The notes below the pieces were generated by a model, which did no database searches, was not told the DNA's origin, and worked only from the letters and a program-made list of their open reading frames with translations. A stretch of 64,000 nucleotides of DNA from positions 13,496,611-13,560,610 of the forward strand of contig NC_092576.1 of the NCBI RefSeq assembly GCF_037975245.1, read 5' to 3'. The DNA is from Apostichopus japonicus. Taxonomy: Eukaryota; Echinodermata; Holothuroidea; Aspidochirotida; Stichopodidae. Both the position numbers and the translations under genes were made by a program. Positions within the stretch are counted from its first letter, which is position 1. Every line of letters begins with the position of its first letter. Positions 47,367 through 60,010 of this stretch are shown here, piece by piece.

Positions 47367-49196
47367 GGTCGGGATCTATAAAGCTAATGTTGAAAAATGC
47401 AATTCAAACAGGATCGATAAGTTCAAGAGTCCACGAAGCTTTAATATGCCAGTTGTATTTGTGCTAGTGATATTGTATAGAATACCTATAATTCTGTCCG
47501 CTGACATCATGCTTCAAAGCACTCTTAGTGACAGTACAAACAGTTCTTAACCTGGTTGTTTATTATATCAGGCAGCCTGAAGAGAAAGAAACAAAATAAG
47601 GGGGGGGGTGACGGATATGAGCGTAAACATGCACATGACCTACTCAAAGCATAGTACTTCCTTCCTTATTGCGATATTAATGTATGTACCAGACGTGTAT
47701 GGTGTGTATAAGAGAATGTATGTTTATTGTTTTCTCTTCCAAGTCACTTGTCATCAAAAACACTTTAGACTACACGTTATGCAAATGAAAGTAAAACTAT
47801 TCCATATAATTCCTGTAAACAGTCAGACTTCATTTTCAGGAATTTCACTATCTAGAACAAAGCGGCTACAACAGTTATGTGCTGGAAGGTGGGCTAACCA
47901 GTAGTGTTACATATAGTTGACTGAACACATTCGCCTGTTTTAAGACTTAGGACGGGTTACCACGATTTTCGTGCTTAGGCCTACTACATCGCCGGTGTGA
48001 CAGTACAGAGTGTCCCCTGTACAAAGTGTCCACGGGGACACTCTGTGCGAGCACATCAAGTTAGTCCGGTCGGACATTATCTGCTGAAAATTGTGTCCCC
48101 TCTTTACAGCAAATATAGTCCGGCCGGACGAAATGTCCTGGTACAAAATGTCCGCAAATGCTTTATAGTATATTTTGTCCCGCATAAAATTTTGGCAATT
48201 CGCCATTCAAAAGGCAACTATTCATTATATCAATCATCAAAACAGATGTATACATAGTTTGATATTACAGGTAATAAATGATACGTTGTGCGTTGCTACA
48301 AAACAAAAAATAGAAAATTTAACAAGTCTTTCATCTGTAAAAAGGTTATCATGTTTTTGTTGTGATTGCTGCTATTTTATACTCCGTATATGTTGCATGT
48401 TGTATTTGGCCACTACATTGCGTTCATAGTCATCTTTACAGAGGGGGCGATCGCATCAACCTAAATTCCTCCCCAACAGGGGGCGAGTACGGGATAGGGC
48501 AGGCAACAGCTACCACGAAAAATAATTGCAGAGGTAAAATATTAGGAACTTTAAAGAATAGTCCAGGTCAGAATTTCGTTTTGATATATTGAGGAACATC
48601 ATTTAAGTATTCTGGTGAAATTTCTATTCAATTCCTATGTACCGTTTTTGAGATAATGAGAGTTGAAGTTGCCACCTAACGTACCAAAAATGAACTTGGA
48701 GCAAACATGTGTGACGTCATTGTTTTTATATTAAGCTACATGTTTAATTGTTCTTTGAAACCCGTGTACTTTAAGTAACCATCTACCGCTGACATGTTTA
48801 GAATAAACTTGTTGCAATATTATCCAGGTTCTTGGATACACGCAAAAAAAATGCTGTGTGCTCATATCTCAATGAATAAATGATGCTAGTATAACTGCAT
48901 GAGAACGTTCTACATAATGTAAAAAACAATTAGACTGATCGGCCTATTAAAGGAAAACAATAAAACAGAACATGTTTTGTAAAACTGTATGATTTTATAT
49001 GGAGGATATAACATAATTCTAAAAGACGAGGCCATTTTCATCATCACCTGGAACATTAAAGGGTTAGCATATAAACGTTACTAAAGAGGCACGTGTTTGC
49101 GCAATCCCTTTATACATTGTTGTTTCTTATGTTAGAATTAAGCAAGTGTTAGGATAGCTAATCATAAACAAACGGTACGATGTGGACTCACTCTGG

Positions 49197-49670
49197 TCTA
49201 CTTTACAACCCTTGGTTAAATGTTACTGAACTTTATATTCCCAGTTGCTGAGAGAAGACAATAAATGTAAGAACATGTCATAAACACACAACACAGTTTA
49301 CACTTTATGGTCGATATATAATTATCATAGTAGCAATATTTAATAAAAGATAATAAAACAAGAATTATAGCACTTAACAACACCCTTCCAAAGTTTGAAA
49401 ATGCGTATGCGACTCTGTCACAGTAAAATCCCTTCAAATTACCAACGCTTGTCTACTTTACAACCCATGGTTAAATATTACTGAACTTTGTATTCGCAGT
49501 TGCTGAATGAAGACAATACATGTATGAACATGTCATAACAAGAGTCCGGTTACACTTTAGGGTCGATATATCATGTAGCAATAGTTCATAAAAGAGGATC
49601 GAACAAGAATAGCAGTACAACACTCTTCGAAATCTTCATAAAAGCGTACGCCACTTTGTCATTGTGACTT
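49197..49670. repeat. Diverged tandem pair, period about 256 bp
   Basis: CTACTTTACAACCCTTGGTT at 49199 and CTACTTTACAACCCATGGTT at 49454 start two similar segments that also share AGAAGACAATA, GAACATGTCATAA and TTACACTTTA. Confidence 0.8.
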
Positions 49671-50290
49671 TGTCAAATTTAAATGCTAATATAACTTCAT
49701 AATGACACCAATGTCCAGCTATAGGTAGGCTATGATATGATATACCTGTATCTATAATATTCCTTTTCCCACTAAAACTTGATGTTATATATGTAACGAA
49801 TGTAATTAAGTGATTGAAAGTTAAATAACATTGTTTATTCTCCGAAAGAAAATACAAGAAAAGGATTAACTCTTTGCATTTTGGGATTAAACGGTGACTT
49901 TCGGCAGACTTTTAGCCTTGGTATCTAGATGTTCATTTTAAATGGACGCATAATGAGTGTTATTAATAATTCTCTATCTATTGAATTTGGCAGGATACTC
50001 TTTATAATATGAGGAAACTCTGACATGCTCATTTAAGGATTTAGATAGAATGGTCCAGTTATAAATGTTTATCCGTTATTGTATAAAGGGTAATAATTCA
50101 ACACAGACGTGTCCTATTCATTTCATATAAAAATCACATTGGATGATATTTGACGGCACATTTCCTCGAAAATGTATAGTCCGGCCGGATGAAATATTCT
50201 GCTACAGAATGTCCGCAAATACTTCATAGTATATTTTGTCCCGCATAAAATGTAGGCAATTCGACATTCAAAAGACAATTAATTTCATTA

Positions 50291-50331
50291 TTTATGTATT
50301 TTAGATCCTCCTTATATAGCAGGAACTCGCA
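50291..50331 (-). mobile_element. SINE 3'-end fragment
   Basis: TATGTATTTTAGATCCTCC then AGCAGGAACTCGC, about 40 bp of the SINE tail, inserted between TTCATT and ATTATATCAATCAT. The parallel segment at 48220-48240 lacks it. Confidence 0.65.
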
Positions 50332-52396
50332 ATTATATCAATCATTAAAACAGATGCATACATAGTTAGATGTTCATGATATAAATGAGGCGGTGTGCGT
50401 TGCTACGAAACAAAAAATAGAAGGGGAAGAAGAGAAGAAAAGGTAACAAGTCTTCCATCTGTCAAAGAGGATAATAATGTTTTGTTGTGATTGCTGCTAT
50501 TTAATCCTCCGTATACGTTGCATGTTGCTTTCGGCCACTAGTTTGCGTTCATAGTCATCTTTACAGAGGAAGAGATCGTATCAACCTAACTTCCTTCCCA
50601 ACGGAGGGCGGGTACATGATAGAGTAGGCATCAGCTACAACAAAAATAACAATTGTAGAGGTAAACGATTACGAACTTAAAGGAGTTCAAACTTCGTTGT
50701 AGCCGTATTTCCCCATCACACAGTGGGTAATAATTGGCAATTATGGTAATTGTACTTCTACGAGAGTTGCCTAGCCAATATGAAATTTCATCCGTGCGTA
50801 AAGCTCATTATAGGACGGGAACCTAGGGTGTTTTCAAGTTACATCCTAAACGAAATCGGCAATGTTGTATACAACACTCAGGCCCATACACAGAGTTGTG
50901 ATTGCAAGGAGGGGGGGGGGGTGGTAAGTTATCGATTTTTGTCCTTCTTACGTCCGTGACCTATCTGTGATGAGTTCCAAAATATTTTTGTTTGCTAATA
51001 ACAACCCTGAGGTAGCTGGAAGATACTTCCCTGCCATTGAAAATGTCATCACTACCCCAACTCTCTCCGTACGGGCCTGACACCTGTTTCTTGACTTTCA
51101 TTACCACTTTTTTACTTTTTTACACTTCCTTATTTTTCTCACTCAATCGTCGAGTCAAGGTTTTCTCCCTCTCAACAAGGTGGAGGGCCATGCCACCGTC
51201 CCCCGATCCCCTGCCCCCTAAGCCCGTTGTGATGGCCATGCGTGAAGCAAATATTCATTGTATAGACAAATGGCTTTCCAGGCAATTCCAGTGATAAAGG
51301 ATCGTTTTTCTCTAATTATGAAATTTTTTTTAATGGATAAAATGTGGTTCAAATTAAAAAGGATATATTCAAAAGATATCCTCTTCAAAAGAGCTGCAAA
51401 CATACAAGAAACAAAAACAAAGCCAACAAAAGTGAAAGAAAAATAAAGCAAATAGGACAGAGAAGGTTGCAATATGCTAGAGTTTTTTTTCTCATCATGT
51501 TTCTCACACTTTAAATACGTCATTCTTGTAGAGATAAGATAGTTCAAAGACATTTGATGAAGTAATAATCAAAACTTGAAATTGGATGATAGTTACAAAC
51601 ATAATATTCTGAATCTATATCAGACTGGGCAAGGAGTGAAAAAATAATTATACATGGGATAATTCATGAGCAAATTTAACTGGAATGATGACTCTCCCTT
51701 TGTAGCTCTGAGGCAACTAAATATAATCGATGCTTTCTAGAGCATCCTTCAAGCAGGGAGGTTTGACTTAATTAGAATCATATACTACTGTCACTCTTCT
51801 TCAAACAATATGTACTTGTAAACTCTCATAATCCACAGGAAGAACAGCCTCTTTGGAGTTTGGTAAACCTCAATAAAACCATGCAGAATTTTCCCTATAG
51901 AATTCCCCCTTATATTGCTTTCCAAAAACAGTAGGATTACCTACATAATACTATAATGTACAACTTGATACCGCCAAAAGTTTAAGTTTTATTGTAAACT
52001 ACAAATAAAATGGCTGATTGTCATGTTTCCAACGGGTTTGTCCTTAAGACTTACACATAACTCCATAACACAGCAAACGTTACAACAGGAAGCAGACTAT
52101 GTTCGGTTATATGTTTTTTTTTTATGAGAAGTTATCTTGAACACAATTTCCAGAACCAAGAAACACGCCTTCTTATTTGTTATTTTATGAAGTAATGAGG
52201 TGATAAAGAATTTCGAGCGTCACATCGCGTCAACTTGAAATGCAAAATATATGGATTTCTACCGAACGAATAGCAGTGTAAAGTCAATGGCCTGTCTTTG
52301 CTTAAACGTGTAGCAGCCGACGAAATTTTCTCTCATGATATGTTAGAGTGAAAGACAGGATTATTGTCGGCAACAATTTAACTGCCAAGAAAATCG

Positions 52397-52490
52397 TCTA
52401 GACATGTCTTCTGGGGTCTTCTGTTAACTTCATAGATACTCCCTCCCATTGGTGGTCAGAGATGAGACTGTCAGTACAACCAGATATGTG
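52397..52490 (-). pseudogene. Integrase core exon 2, right arm
   Basis: Diverged counterpart of 25400-25500 (CTGACAGTCTCATCTCTGAC on the minus strand, where SD is retained as TCT GAC but the frame is broken). Confidence 0.5.
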
Positions 52491-53820
52491 CAAAATAAAA
52501 GTTGAAAGCAATATAACGAGTAGTGAATGCCACACTGTAAGTCATATATAAAATAAATTATCATCTTGAAAGGTTTATGTTTAAGCTCCACTGCAAAGAT
52601 AATTAACATTCACCATATTGGTTGAGGGTAGACTGTTAGTGTACAACTGAACTATGCTTAGGCATTGAGTTAATTGTATGATCTTTAATTGTGACACCTA
52701 CATGTTTATGGGCTTAATGGCTCAACTTTTTCCTTATTCGAGATTGCATGTCATAATTTTGGCGTTATATCATACAGTTTACTACAAAAACTGATTTTTT
52801 TTAACCATTTGAGCCAATACAACATTTGTGACATATTGATTAAATTAAATATCAGACATTTATCAAATTAGAGTAAGCTAGGATACAACAGAAGTGTGAT
52901 GCCTTTTGGTGCTCTATTGATGTAATTGTTCATGGTCTGACTGTTTAATACCAATCAACATTAATTGTCCTGAATCAGGATCCATGGGGGTTCAAACACC
53001 CTCTGTACGACCCAAATGCAAAACAAATAATGCTAGCTAACCAATATTATAGTAAAATGTACTATTATTAACCATTTTGCATCAAAGAGACCTAAAAATT
53101 GCCTTATTTTGCCAAAGAAAAGGGGTCCCTTACCCAGGTTTCAGAAAATATCCCTCCACCAATACACACACAATCACATTTAGCAATTTTCCTCAAGGGG
53201 CCCAACCGAGAAATGGTACCAAAACTCAGTTGATACATTATCTCTCTTATCTTATCAAAGTTCCTGTCCAAACAGCGAAGTAGTAATAAGTTCACACTTT
53301 CTAAACAGAAAAGTACCCTGTGGTTACAATATCAAACTATCCAACACTTTTTTTGAAAAACAACACACAATAGGTGATGTCTAGCTGTGGAATGTGGTCT
53401 TAATTATTTACTCATCATTTGATTGAACACATAAACTGTGTGTGCTTCAGTGAAAAAGGTCCAGGAAAAATCTCTTTTGGGGATGTAGACCAAATAAAGA
53501 CAATTGTCTGGCTATATGCCACTTAAGAACCAGAGGTGGAATCTTTGCAAGTAAATATAGGAAAAGAAACATTTACAGATAAACTTATTAATGGGAACTA
53601 CACCTGCAAAGATTTACAGTACACTTTCTTGGTTCTCACCTACCTTCATGACCTTTGTATATGCTTTATACCTATGTAGAAATAGTTATACTCAAACACA
53701 GCAGTGTTGACCATTCTGCCATGCACTATCAGTTATTTGCATGGTACAAATAACAGATATGATGCCATTCATTATTGGCACAAACTACAGAAAATTATTA
53801 AATGTTTTAGATATGTTTAC

Positions 53821-53977
53821 CTCATCATTACATCATTAATGAAATTAGAAGTTGATGCTGCAGTCTTGTCAGGCACTGCCTTAGTCTCAGGCCACTTTGA
53901 ATAGAAGTCAGACAGTGTTATCATGTGCAGTCGCTGGCAGCTGTCACTGGCATAGGACCATTAAGATCAACACCAAC
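53821..53977 (-). pseudogene. Integrase core exon 1, right arm
   Basis: 157 nt between CTTAACAG and AG|GTAAAC, one base shorter than the left-arm copy. VGVDLNGPMPVTAA is followed by a 1-nt frameshift and then MITLSDFYSKWPETKAVPDK and TAASTSNFINDVMMR. It lacks the TGA of the left copy but has its own frameshift, so the two copies died separately. Confidence 0.75.
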
Positions 53978-54630
53978 CTGTTAAGAAAGAAGACAGCATT
54001 TAGGTGCTAATTTCAAAAACATTTACAAGTTGCAAGCTTTGCCTTGACAGTTGTTATATTCTATTGCTCCATTCTGTACACAGATCTAGATAGAAAATAG
54101 TGGGATATCTAATCGAAACAGGGTCTTGGTGGATTTAGGCCAATTATTTTAACTGAGCATACATGAAAACGTAACATAAACCATACTGTACCATATTTAC
54201 AATCGTTTTAACCTCTAAACCAGTAAAGTGGTACCGCTCTTTCAAACTTACAATTATATGTGCTCATATGGATGGTTGTTCTGCAGTTATGCCAAAGTGT
54301 GGCTTAAAGGTATGCTGTATTGACCCTAAATATGCCAGATTTTCACTTTGGTCAAAATTCTATGTTTCTATGTTTATTACAACCCTGGAGGAAATTTATT
54401 TCATTGTAACATTCAATCATCTTGTGTCTTCATTTAGAATGTCTGAGCACAATTCGAAGGGTCAATACCTCCAGGGAAACTTCTACCAATTAGAGTGGCC
54501 AGAATTTAGGGCCTTTACAGACAACCTTTAAACTTGTAAATGTTTAATTTGTCCAGACAGAGTGACTTTAACTAAACTTGAACTTCACTGTATGCTGTGG
54601 ACAACAGTTACAGGAATGCTATGGAGACTT

Positions 54631-55690
54631 GTTTGTAGGTCTACAGGACAATGATGCTTTGACCTCCTGGTAAATGTTGCAACGTTGAATATACCATACT
54701 ACGTCCACGTTGATAGTTTTCCATCACAATCTAGACATAATATATTGTTTGGTTATCTATGCTAACATAAGCACCTTCAAAAGAGATAAAAAAAATCATG
54801 ATCAAGGAGATATCATGATTGTTTGCCCCCCCCCCAAATAATAATAATAATCTAAACAATAAAATAAAACTTGGCTGCAGAATTGGTAGTTTTAGCTGAA
54901 GTGCCACTAAAATTTATTTACAACTCTGTATCAGTGTTTGAAATGGAATATTCCCATTATTGTATGGCTACTTTTTCGTCTAGGTGTTTATTAAATATTC
55001 TACTGCAGTGAGGTTCGGCATGTAGAGAATATGGCACACCGAAAAAAGTACTAGCAGACCTTCAATATCTTACCAACCACAATTAATGAAGGTGAATTTG
55101 TTACGTATAGTACGCTATTAGTGCCACTTCCCTCTAGAAGTAGGCTAGGCTGTATGCTATAGTCCATTAATTGCATTTTATATTGTCGCATACATGCAGA
55201 CCAGACTATCTCTGTAAGCTTTAGTGATATGACTGGTTATGTTTGTTAACTTCTATGATAAGCAGAGCCATAAAAGGTTTCACAAAAAAATTGTTATGAC
55301 AATTGGGTAAACAAAACGAAACAAAAACTAGGCCCTAACAACTTTGTTCATGCACTAACAAATTTGCTCAAGCATACAACTGATTATAATGTTGCATAAG
55401 CAATTGCTTGAGTTTTTTTGCTAATGAGTTTTTACAACTAACCAAACGTGGTAAAAGCATATCATGATTTGTGCACCAATCAGGCCTAGGGCCTAGTTAT
55501 GTTTTAACTGTGGAATGGCTGTTGTAATATGCGATGTAATGTATAAATAACCTTACGCAAATGTGATCATCACTGTGCAAATAGGGGATAAGCGTTTCCC
55601 TGTATCTGTAAACATTACCTCAGATGCCACTAGTTAAGAGCTGCCTCGATTTGGGCGAGTTGAGAAGCTGAGATGGCAAAACTTTCCTTC
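54631..55690. other. Unassigned, AT-rich
   Basis: A C run at 54826 and a short (AAT)n run at 54838-54852 are the only simple repeats; no gene. Confidence 0.4.
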
Positions 55691-55697
55691 CATTTAA

Positions 55698-56306
55698 AGC
55701 AGCATTTTGCGTTTGGTCGCCGTTTTCTACTTGTTTGACATGTCCATCGATTTTTTTTACATATATCAATCACAAAACAGCAAACTAAGATATTAGCCAA
55801 GTTTTTTTCGTGCCAACAACGTTAATTGGCGAGTAATTAAGGATATTTGCAGATAATGAGAAGAGTGTCCTCGACAAATTCCACAGTTAAAATTAATCGC
55901 ATACAGTTCCGCCAAACCCACTAGTTTGAATTCAATCAATCAGAGATGCAGGTTTAGTTATGAGCCGTTGCTAAATATAGATTCAAGACTTTGCGTTGGT
56001 ACAACCAGGGAGATGTAATGGAACTCCCTGGTACAACTGCAATATAGACTGTACACAAATCAAGCATGGTGTTGAATTGGTCAATGACTTTTGTAGTGTT
56101 TAAATATTCATATTATGGGCGAGGTTTATTGGGTTCTAACGGTAAATATCTTGGAGAAAAACAAACTTGAAAATTGCAAATTTTTCGACTTTTATGCCAC
56201 CATGTGAAGTACGATTTAAATAGATAAGCTAGTTATGTATGTCGTTATGGCATAGTGGAGTCAGTGAGGTTGAGAAAAATCATAGAAAAGGACGCAAAAT
56301 GCTGCT
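55698..56306. mobile_element. MITE with TTAA target duplication
   Basis: The ends AGCAGCATTTTGCGT (55698-55712) and ACGCAAAATGCTGCT (56292-56306) are perfect 15-bp inverted repeats flanked by TTAA at 55694-55697 and 56307-56310. TTAA duplications are made by piggyBac and Kolobok transposases. 609 bp, non-coding. Confidence 0.85.
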
Positions 56307-56410
56307 TTAAGTACGAAAGAGATCCATTTTCAGCCAGTCTGATAGACTGACCTTGTCTCCGTATCATCCTTTTCTGTTTCATTTTTGTGAAACCACTTGG
56401 ATAGCTCTCA

Positions 56411-57640
56411 TCTTTTAGAATATCGGCAAATTTGTCTCACGTTTTCTTCTAAGTTGTCCATATTTAGTTGTCGCACGGCACGATCGATCGACTTACTGCT
56501 AAATATACGGAAGCCGAAATGCGACAAATTTGCTAATAATACGGACAATGCCAAATTCCATTACTGATTAAATTTTTGCTACTCTATTGTAGGCCTACCT
56601 GCTAGGGCGGACATTGTGTTCAGCGGGACACATTTTACAACAAAATATGCGACCGTTAAATAATGTCCCCCTTCGTGTAACCATAGCATTTGCTGTCCGG
56701 GAGACAGTCTGTACCAACTGATCGTGTACAATAGGTGCGGGCGACTAAAAGTAATGGTAAATCCAGTATAAATTGTCCTATGGGGACTATAGGACAGTAT
56801 GAACTGAATATATATAGGGATTATATGCGACAGTTTTTACTGCTACACCGGCCAGTTGGGACATTTTTTCCCTTCTATGCAGCTGCACTTAATGTCCCCT
56901 GCAGAGAACCCGTATCGTGTCCGTATGAGCAGTATGAATATCATGTTCTATCAGATAAAAGTTAGGAACTGCCTGTACTGTCCATACGAGTGCTTTGAAG
57001 CATGAATTAGGCGGACAGTTTAGAGAGGTATTAGCGTTAGGAATTTTTCCCAACTAGCTGACTATACATATGCAATAAGAATACAATACTCATGTGGCTT
57101 ACTACTCTACTGGGAAACTCACGCTCGTAAAAATAAGTAACCGTATGGTGACAGCCATGTTATACGCATGCGCTGTTATAGATACTGTATCTAATTAGTA
57201 ACGGCTTTCCCAGTAAACGGCAAACCTGGTATGCATGGGTCACCGTAATGGTTAAGGCAGTCTGTATGTAGTTTTCCAAAAATCCGTTCGCAGCTATACA
57301 AGACAGAATCAGATAGTTATACCTCAACACAAAATTGATCCTGTCCGTGCTATTCTTACCAAAAATTCCAATATTTGAAGATAACAAATTGACGCGAGGG
57401 CACATTTTAAGTAAACACTTTTATTCTTAAATTTGCAACATTAGGACACTTTCTTTTTTTCATTGAAGTTTATATTATTTCAGAGAAGGAACATCAATCT
57501 TTTGAAATAACCAAATAACACAATTCACTTACGGAAAAGCGAGAGGGTACCAGAAAGAGTCCTGTAATTTATAAAAGAAAATGAACAAACAATTGAGTTA
57601 CAAAACTGGGAGGGCGCGTGCCCCCTCTACAAAACTGGGA
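56411..57640. repeat. 1230-bp tandem duplication, unit 1
   Basis: Repeated at 57641-58870 with an offset of exactly 1230 bp; the only difference that I noticed is at 56417 (A) against 57647 (C). It includes a GGACA/TGTCC-rich block (56605-57000) and the start of duplication D. Confidence 0.95.
56605..57030. repeat. Cluster of GGACA/TGTCC words (repeated at 57835-58260)
   Basis: GGACATTGTG, GGGACACATTTT, AATGTCCCCC, GCTGTCCGGGAGACAG, TTGTCCTATGGGGACTATAG and GGACAGTATG, among others, at spacings of about 15-40 bp, and CTGCTACACCGGC as in the cluster at 28500. Confidence 0.7.
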
Positions 57641-58870
57641 TCTTTTCGAATATCGGCAAATTTGTCTCACGTTTTCTTCTAAGTTGTCCATATTTAGTTG
57701 TCGCACGGCACGATCGATCGACTTACTGCTAAATATACGGAAGCCGAAATGCGACAAATTTGCTAATAATACGGACAATGCCAAATTCCATTACTGATTA
57801 AATTTTTGCTACTCTATTGTAGGCCTACCTGCTAGGGCGGACATTGTGTTCAGCGGGACACATTTTACAACAAAATATGCGACCGTTAAATAATGTCCCC
57901 CTTCGTGTAACCATAGCATTTGCTGTCCGGGAGACAGTCTGTACCAACTGATCGTGTACAATAGGTGCGGGCGACTAAAAGTAATGGTAAATCCAGTATA
58001 AATTGTCCTATGGGGACTATAGGACAGTATGAACTGAATATATATAGGGATTATATGCGACAGTTTTTACTGCTACACCGGCCAGTTGGGACATTTTTTC
58101 CCTTCTATGCAGCTGCACTTAATGTCCCCTGCAGAGAACCCGTATCGTGTCCGTATGAGCAGTATGAATATCATGTTCTATCAGATAAAAGTTAGGAACT
58201 GCCTGTACTGTCCATACGAGTGCTTTGAAGCATGAATTAGGCGGACAGTTTAGAGAGGTATTAGCGTTAGGAATTTTTCCCAACTAGCTGACTATACATA
58301 TGCAATAAGAATACAATACTCATGTGGCTTACTACTCTACTGGGAAACTCACGCTCGTAAAAATAAGTAACCGTATGGTGACAGCCATGTTATACGCATG
58401 CGCTGTTATAGATACTGTATCTAATTAGTAACGGCTTTCCCAGTAAACGGCAAACCTGGTATGCATGGGTCACCGTAATGGTTAAGGCAGTCTGTATGTA
58501 GTTTTCCAAAAATCCGTTCGCAGCTATACAAGACAGAATCAGATAGTTATACCTCAACACAAAATTGATCCTGTCCGTGCTATTCTTACCAAAAATTCCA
58601 ATATTTGAAGATAACAAATTGACGCGAGGGCACATTTTAAGTAAACACTTTTATTCTTAAATTTGCAACATTAGGACACTTTCTTTTTTTCATTGAAGTT
58701 TATATTATTTCAGAGAAGGAACATCAATCTTTTGAAATAACCAAATAACACAATTCACTTACGGAAAAGCGAGAGGGTACCAGAAAGAGTCCTGTAATTT
58801 ATAAAAGAAAATGAACAAACAATTGAGTTACAAAACTGGGAGGGCGCGTGCCCCCTCTACAAAACTGGGA
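57641..58870. repeat. 1230-bp tandem duplication, unit 2
   Basis: Second copy, ending in AAAACTGGGA. The duplication edges share only a few bases (ATCTTTT at the left, AAAACTGGGA at the right). Confidence 0.95.
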
Positions 58871-59258
58871 GGGCGCTGTCTAAAGATGAACCAAGACAAA
58901 TATCGCAACGTAGCGGTTTCCTCGACTTACAGTAAGCAGTTTAAAGTGGTTCTTAAAAAGAACATTGGATTACAATGTCTTAATATTTGCAGTTGGCTTA
59001 GAATCTACAACATTAATAGTTCTCTTTTATGAGAAGTAATTTTTGGGGCTTTGTTCAAAACATTCTTCAATTATTTTCGAAGAACACAAAATCAATTAGA
59101 AAAAAGCCCCTATATATATCGCCTTCGTTTTCAGTTCTAAGTCTATTGAGAATTGGATACCAAAGTTGTCGGTGGTTAGTATACGCTTCCTTAACGTATT
59201 ATCCTGACCATTGCTTGCTGATTTTACCGACCTGTACGATCTCATCTGAGGAGAGTAC
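58540..59258. repeat. Direct duplication D, right copy
   Basis: Same orientation as 39600-40376, with larger divergence than between the 1230-bp units. It includes the scramblase exon 5 remnant. Confidence 0.8.
59064..59258 (-). pseudogene. Broken copy of scramblase exon 5
   Basis: VLSSDEIVQVGKISKQWSG is readable, then TAA and a length change in place of the codons for GNVQEV. Further on KEAYT, a shifted NFGIQF (TTTGGTATCCAATT) and DFVFFE are recognisable. The acceptor has changed from AAAG|G to AAAAG|T. It is a dead duplicate of 40152-40376. Confidence 0.85.
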
Positions 59259-59694
59259 TTTTGGTGTGTAAACGATGTCTAGTTTCCAGCCGCTTCCATT
59301 TCGACAAAAACTTTAATTTCAAACTAAATTGCAGACTGTTTGGGTGTAAAGCCAGATGCACAATGGTTGACAGCATGCGATCTAATTAACTCCTCGATCG
59401 TCGTATCGCACACAAATTGTAAATCGGGAATAGCCTATGCATTTGCCTACCACTACGAATGATCAAACTCATTAGAAAGGTTTTTGCCGGGCTGAGGTTA
59501 GTTTCAAGGTGTTCGACAACACAGCTAGTTGACCTCTAACTTCACTTCCGCTTCAGATTCGCTAATAATATGAATTGTTTTAGTGGTAAACTGTTAAGCT
59601 TTTGAATGCGTTGGGGATAGAGATGAAGATACCAGTTACTTTTAGTTCATTGCGAAACCAAATTTCAAAATCAATTCAAGAAATGATGGAAAAC

Positions 59695-60010
59695 GAAACA
59701 CTCCGTGTACTAAGTGCTTGAATCACTAATGTGAGCGAAACACTCAGAATGCAATACCAAGTGTTAAATCAATGTGCCTTTGGTACGAAAGTGAAACACT
59801 CAGAATGCAGTACAAAGTGTTTGAATCAATGTGCCTTTGGTATGTACGTGAAACACTCAGAATATTATACCAAGTGTTTGAATCACTGTGCCATTGGTAT
59901 GCAAGTGAAACACTCAGAATGCAGTACCAAGTGTTTGGTTTGCGGTGGCACAGTCGAAGGGGGTAAGTGAAACAATCAGAATGCAATTGGACTACCAAGT
60001 GTTTGAATGT
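59695..60010. repeat. 57-bp minisatellite, inverted counterpart
   Basis: Units of 57 bp with GTGAAACACTCAGAATGCAG and GTGTTTGAATCA; about five copies, inverted relative to 37250-37560. Confidence 0.9.

Larger units (their letters stand above)
47547..54630 (-). repeat. IR-B right arm
   Basis: Reverse-complement copy of 22975-28690, longer by about 1.4 kb because of an internal duplication (48110-48700 and 50165-50690 are copies of one segment) with unique sequence between. It begins TTCTTAACCTGGTTGTTTAT and ends GTTACAGGAATGCTATGG. Confidence 0.9.

Noticed and set aside
55981-56040. Hairpin-like CCAGGGAG ... CTCCCTGG inside the TTAA MITE
   Set aside because: Only an 8-bp stem with imperfect extension; not distinguishable from chance.
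56735-58195. Identical 76-codon open frames at 56735-56965 and 57965-58195
   Set aside because: Identity is due to the 1230-bp tandem duplication; the protein has no recognisable feature.
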